NCBI GenBank assembly: GCA_944472135.2
Contig: OX235265.1
Span: 87,700,984 to 87,764,983 of the forward strand
Direction: 5' to 3'
DNA length: 64,000 nt
DNA from: Trichobilharzia regenti
Lineage: Eukaryota > Platyhelminthes > Trematoda > Strigeidida > Schistosomatidae
Shown: positions 47,801 through 53,800 of the stretch, in pieces
Position numbering within the stretch: position 1 is the stretch's first letter
Layout of the letters: every line of letters starts with the position of its first letter
Notes under the pieces: model-generated
What the model was told of the DNA's origin: nothing
Databases searched by the model: none
The model's input: the letters and a program-made list of their open reading frames with translations, nothing else
Made by a program: the position numbers and the translations under genes

Positions 47801-50800
47801 AATTTTATATTTCATATCTGTGTGGTGCATTGTTTAAAATGTAAACGCAACGCTGTTCTTTTAATTTTTCTTGTTCTTCTTCTTTTTTGGGGTGTTGCTT
47901 TTAGACTTTAAAATCTTATAAAATTTTAGAAGTAATTAGATGCAATATTGTAATGCACACTGAAAATTTCATACCTGTACCACAAATACTGTTTCGAATA
48001 AAGCTGTTATTATAATTATTATCACCGTTGTAATTTCTGTCAATTTGTAGATGATAAGAACCAGTAAGATAAAATGGTGTCGTCTTACACTGCAAATTTA
48101 GTTTGCCTTGCTTTATGAAAGTCCAACAAGTTTACCACATGCATGAAACATGATTTGTTTTTAAAATTAATTTATATATCACCAATATAAACAAACCTGA
48201 TTGCAGTTTCTGCGACTAGATTTCCAAGCCATAAACCGCACTGTTTTGTAAGGCCACAGAAACACAAACTTAGATGAACAAGAAAACGACTTTTGGCTAA
48301 ACCATTACACATTACACGACAACCACTTTCACCAATCCTGAATGTATATACATATATCAAAGGGTAAGAAAAAATAAGACTTTTTAATAAATTTTCGCTA
48401 GACAAAAACACATATGCATCATTGTCGCCAATAATATACACAAATGTTTAGTCATGATTAGTTTCTTTTTTATTCATTTCATTGCATGTTATCTAAGAAA
48501 ACACCAAATAAAATTCCCGCCGAAGCATTGAAAACAGACTCGGAGACTGCGGCAGATATGCTCACGCCATTATTGCGAAAGGTTTAGAAGGAAGGAAAGG
48601 TGCCTACTGATTGGAATATGTTAGGAAGAGGCAAAACACATGCAATTATCAAGTCATTATCATGTCTCAGTCAAGTTATTATCGCGTTATTAACAAGTCG
48701 TTGACATGCAATTATCCTGCTCTCTGATTGGACGCTTGCACAATTCCAACTCTCAACCGGATTGGTTGATTTCCAGTCTACCTTATTTTCTGTATAAATA
48801 CAGTCACTTTTGTCATAATAAATGAACCTGGTTTTACCGCTGATTCTCGCGTGTTCTGCTTTACCAGTTAAGTGGGCACTGGTCAGTAGTTAAGCAGTGA
48901 TCTCGTGACAAAAGATCTAGCACCATAACAGAATGAATGCTGGCTACCTTTTCAGGCTACCAAAAAAAGGTTGAATTCCGCCTCATGCTGCAAGAACCAG
49001 CTTGTAATCATTCTCTTATCCACACCAAGTAAAATACTAAATCTCATCATCCAAGAGAGAATAAAAAATCCATTGGATGCAAAACTCCTTCAACTGAAAT
49101 AAGCTGGACTCAGAAAAGGCAAATCATGTGTTGATCAAATTGCAACTCTACACATCGTCACCAACCACCGCATAAGATGGCAGTCAAACCTCTACTCAGC
49201 TTCCCTCATCGACTTCGGAAAGACCTTCAATAGACAGCGTTGACCAAGAAGTAATTTGGAAACTACTTTAACACTGCGGCGTGCAGTGCCCAAGTCTTCA
49301 TCGACCTCATTCGACAGCTACATGACAATGTCACTTGTTAAGTGATCCACAACGGAAAACTCAGTAAAGCCTCTGAAGTGAATACAAGAGTGAGACAGGG
49401 GTACCTGCCTATTATCACCGATGATATTCTTAATTGTTGGGAACTGGATTATGCGTCAGATTGTGCGTGGGTAGCGAGAAGATAGGAATACGTGAGACAA
49501 TAAGAAGACTCTAGGAGATCTGGATTTTGCAGACTTACAGGCAGGCAGGCAGGCGAAAACCAACAAACTGGCAGAAGTGAAGACAGAATCCCAAGTGAAC
49601 ATAGAGAAGACAGAGTTGATGAAGATAATCAACCAACAGCAACAAAAACCAGCACCAATTACCATCTCAACGGGAAAGATTTGAAAGAGATTAATTCCTT
49701 CACTTATCTAGGAAGCGCGCGGTTTCAACCACAGGTATACGGCACGAATGAAGATGTCAAAGCCAGCCAACCAGAATCGGAGTGGCAAGATACACCTTCA
49801 TCAACCTGAAGTGAGTTTGGATGTCTTATACCCTTAGAAGAAAGTGAAAGATTAGGATTTTCAACATAAATCTGAAATCAGTCAGTTCTTCAATATGGAT
49901 CAAAACCTACTAACAGGTTGAAGACTTTTATCAACAGCTGCCTTCGTTGGCTGTATGTTGAAGATTAAAATGACTGCAAAGAATAAGCAATGAGAAATCA
50001 ACTAGCAACCTAAAGCTCAGGAAATATCCGGAAGAAAATACAGATAGGTGGGACATATGGTGAGGAGACCGTCGAATGACATTACACGCCGGGCCATCGG
50101 TCTATCGGAACCCAAATGGTAAACAACGAATTGAGCTTTTGTTCAAGGGTGACATGGCGGAGACCATGTGGCGAGGAGGCGATGAGAGATCATAAGCAAT
50201 AGTGGGCCCAGTTGAAGAGGACAGCAAAAAATAGAAAAAAGTGGGGGAAATGTTGTTGAAGCCCTATGTCCCACTCGGAACCCAAGGGGATAATAATAAT
50301 AATATTATTATTATATTGCCTAAAAAACGAATTAGTAGTGGCGGGTTTTAATATTATATTTCACGATTGTCCTAACACTTACAACCCCCATATGTTTGGT
50401 ACTCTCACCAAAAATTATTCTAATTCCCTCAAATGAGATAATCACTGCAAATGACAAAATATTTAGATCAAATCTAAATTATTTGGCTAATGGATCATTA
50501 TGATTTGTGTTAGAAACTTGAACTGGGTGACATATCAGTAATTGGCTGAGCATTGTTTCCCAGCTCTCTGAAATGACTCAAACCACACTTATGTGCCTGG
50601 CCTAAAACAAGCTGAATGACTGTTAGGTGTTTACTTCACTTCAATCTGGCTGGCTACAGCAAGCACTACTAGTTGATGTGAGTGGTATACAACTACTTAT
50701 CCCATTAAATCAGTAGTATATATATAGTTTTATGCAAAAATGGTTGTTTAAAAAGTCAACATAACGCCTGGAGTGTGAGATCTACGTCTGTTATCACATT

Positions 50801-53800
50801 CTGTAGTGGGACAGTATATCAATACTATGTTTTGTCACTCAAAAGCTTTCAGTTCACTTAGAAAATGACACTAGAGTAACAGCTGGTGGCTAACTGGTGG
50901 CCAATTAGAGGACACAATGTATTAGTAGTTATTAAACGTAGAGGATGGAACTTTAATCGTGACTAAGCCAGACATAATATGGAGTTTTAAGAGAGAGGGA
51001 TGGAAATTTCCAGAGTTGTTGGTGCTTCTTTATAAGTGTGGTAAAGTTCCGTCTCGGTATTAAATAAAATTTGAAGTCCTGATTATATTTTTCTTAAAAT
51101 TTGCAATTGTATCAGTGAACTTGTCGAGTATTCTTAAAAATTAACGTGTTATTAGGATTCAAAATGGAAAAGCAAGCAAAAAACATGGAATTATAACAAA
51201 AGATATCTGATATTGGTGAGGGAAGAACAGTGGATGGAGCTAACCGTAAAGGTGAATAGTTCTAGAACACCATTTCTAACCCAAGCCTGAACTCTTAACA
51301 TTCCGGTTGCATTTTCAACACGAATTTTTTACAACTTAGTCAAAATATTCCAATAATTGCATCGTATCTAGAAAACATGATATATTTTTTAAAATTTCAA
51401 ATCTAGTAGTTTCAGTACTAGCTCTCTATTATCTAATTCTCTGGTTTTAATTCTATCATTTTTGTTCAGTATTTTTATCAACGAAATGAATGCACTTCAA
51501 AAGGGAATTTCTGACTGAAACATGAGAATTTACAGATCACTTAAATTCCTAAACAAGTGACTGTATAGTAAGCTAGCTTGGTCTAATAACCTGACGGTTC
51601 CAAGTTCTATCCTCGTTGGGATCTTTGATGTGCACTTATGAAAAATCCCTAACTAAGAGGAAACAGCTGTCCATTGTTCCCTGAGTTTTCAATAACCTAT
51701 ATAACTGGTGCTGACTCGTTACGAAATGTAAACTGTAATACAATCTTTGTATCGGTTGAATGATGCCGAAACCAAATGCATAATATCGCACTGTCATTCA
51801 ACTCACCACCCACGCAGCCGCGATTCGAACCAAGGACCTTCCGGTTACAAGGCAAGCTGGTTCGTATACCTTTCAGCCACTAGGACCTGATTGAATGGCC
51901 AACCCATGAATTCTAACTTCTAGCAATTTGTGATTTTAGCGCCACCACCAACTAGTGTCATCGGTGAGTATATGTCCTCACATCCGGCCGGGTGTACTCC
52001 ACTGGTCACGACTTCTCACTAGAACTTCAGGCGACTTTGTCCAACAACCAGTTACTAACGAGCATCGGATTGATTTTCAATAATTAGTTTGTTCTGTTCT
52101 TTTTCAGGATAGACCACGTATTTGCCGCCAGTGACACTGGTTGTCAGTTATGCTAAAATCACGAATAGCTAGAAGTTAGAATTCATGGGTTGGCCAGTGG
52201 CTGAAAGGTATATGAACCAGCTTGCCTTGTAAACGGAAGGCCCTGGGTTCGAACCATGATGGTGGGTGCGTATTGCCAGTAAGTGCCAAACTAGGGTGAA
52301 ACATCTGTCCAGTACTCCAAGCTGGTTTTCAATGGTTCTCTAACTGATATCAGTCCATAGCTGAACCTGAAACAAATAGAATCCCAACAGACCAATTCTT
52401 GAGAATGTCAGACTTATTTGACATTCATTTCATAATGTTAACAATTACAGCTTTTTAATTTGCCATTTTACTTATTCTGCCTTGGTTATTGCCGTTGCGG
52501 TACATACTGTCAGTGTCTACTAAATATCACAAAGCATGCCCACTAATTCATAATGAAAAACACAGCTTTTGTTCAGCGAAGAAATATCTCTTCTCAACGA
52601 CTACATTTTCAAGTTGTACAGTCGTATTTACATTAAGGAAAAAGGTATGAAGTAGCACTCGGAATGGTTTAGTCGACAACTAAGCCTCAAATTCACAAGA
52701 GTCTTTTGCAGTCAGGTCATTCAGAACACTCACCCACCCCCGTGATCTATCCTTTAAAGTTAGCTACAGGACCAAATCGAACCACTCCAAAATCTTACGT
52801 TTTCTCCACTTATGCACAGCTGACGCTCCACCGAAACACCGACAGAAAGCTAAATTATGTGTTCGAAAGTATTTTTGTTAAACCTCTTTCTCTACCTTGG
52901 TCACAGTTATGTTATTTTATATTATTCTATTTTATCACTTGAATTCATTCAATTTCATTTCATCTTCATCCTTTTGTAATGTTATCATCATCGTTCGTTC
53001 CATTAATTTTTAGACAACAGACCCTACTGTTTAAAATCTAAATACTAATTGTATTAATAAGCAAAACAAAAAAATCAAGAGGGATAAGGGGAAAAGACAT
53101 CATAATCCAATTTTCGCCGCAGTAGGAACAGCCTTCGAGCGTATTCATTTTGGATACAAAGTTCCGGTTTAGTCGGTCCTATTGCAACATATAGCTTCAG
53201 CTATATGTAGGAGAAATCAGCGAACTGTGCATAATAACAACCTCAAAATTTGGTATATAACCCTGAAGGCTGTGTTGGCGTCTGTGCAATGTCCATTGTC
53301 GACCAAGTGTGTTACAAGTGTCATAATAAATATATATGTGGGATTACACCAACAACTAAGTATTAAAACTTTAAATAACATAAATATTTTGGAAACTTTA
53401 CACAAAATATTACTCGTTAAAATCTAAGCATAATTCACGTAATGACTTGGAAACTGCAGTATTAGCGACTAGTGTACCAATACTCTTGGCGTCTAGAAAA
53501 CAGTCAATTAGTTCAAGACGCGTAATAGCATAACATCCTTTAATCAACAGTCCACTCTGTAAAAGAATAAAGAGAAGAAAAAACAAACAAACTAGAAATC
53601 CTTCTCTATTCAACAATTCATTGAGAAACGCTGGAATATGGTGAGAATAAGCAATCAGCTAACTAAGGCAGCAGATTTCAAACCAAAACAACAACAACAA
53701 AACTTTTCAGCTTCTTATAGGCCCCATAAAATAGGTCTTTATAACTAGCTGGTTGAGCCTTTCTAGTTTCACCTAGGAGCCCAACAGTGAATTTTGTCAT

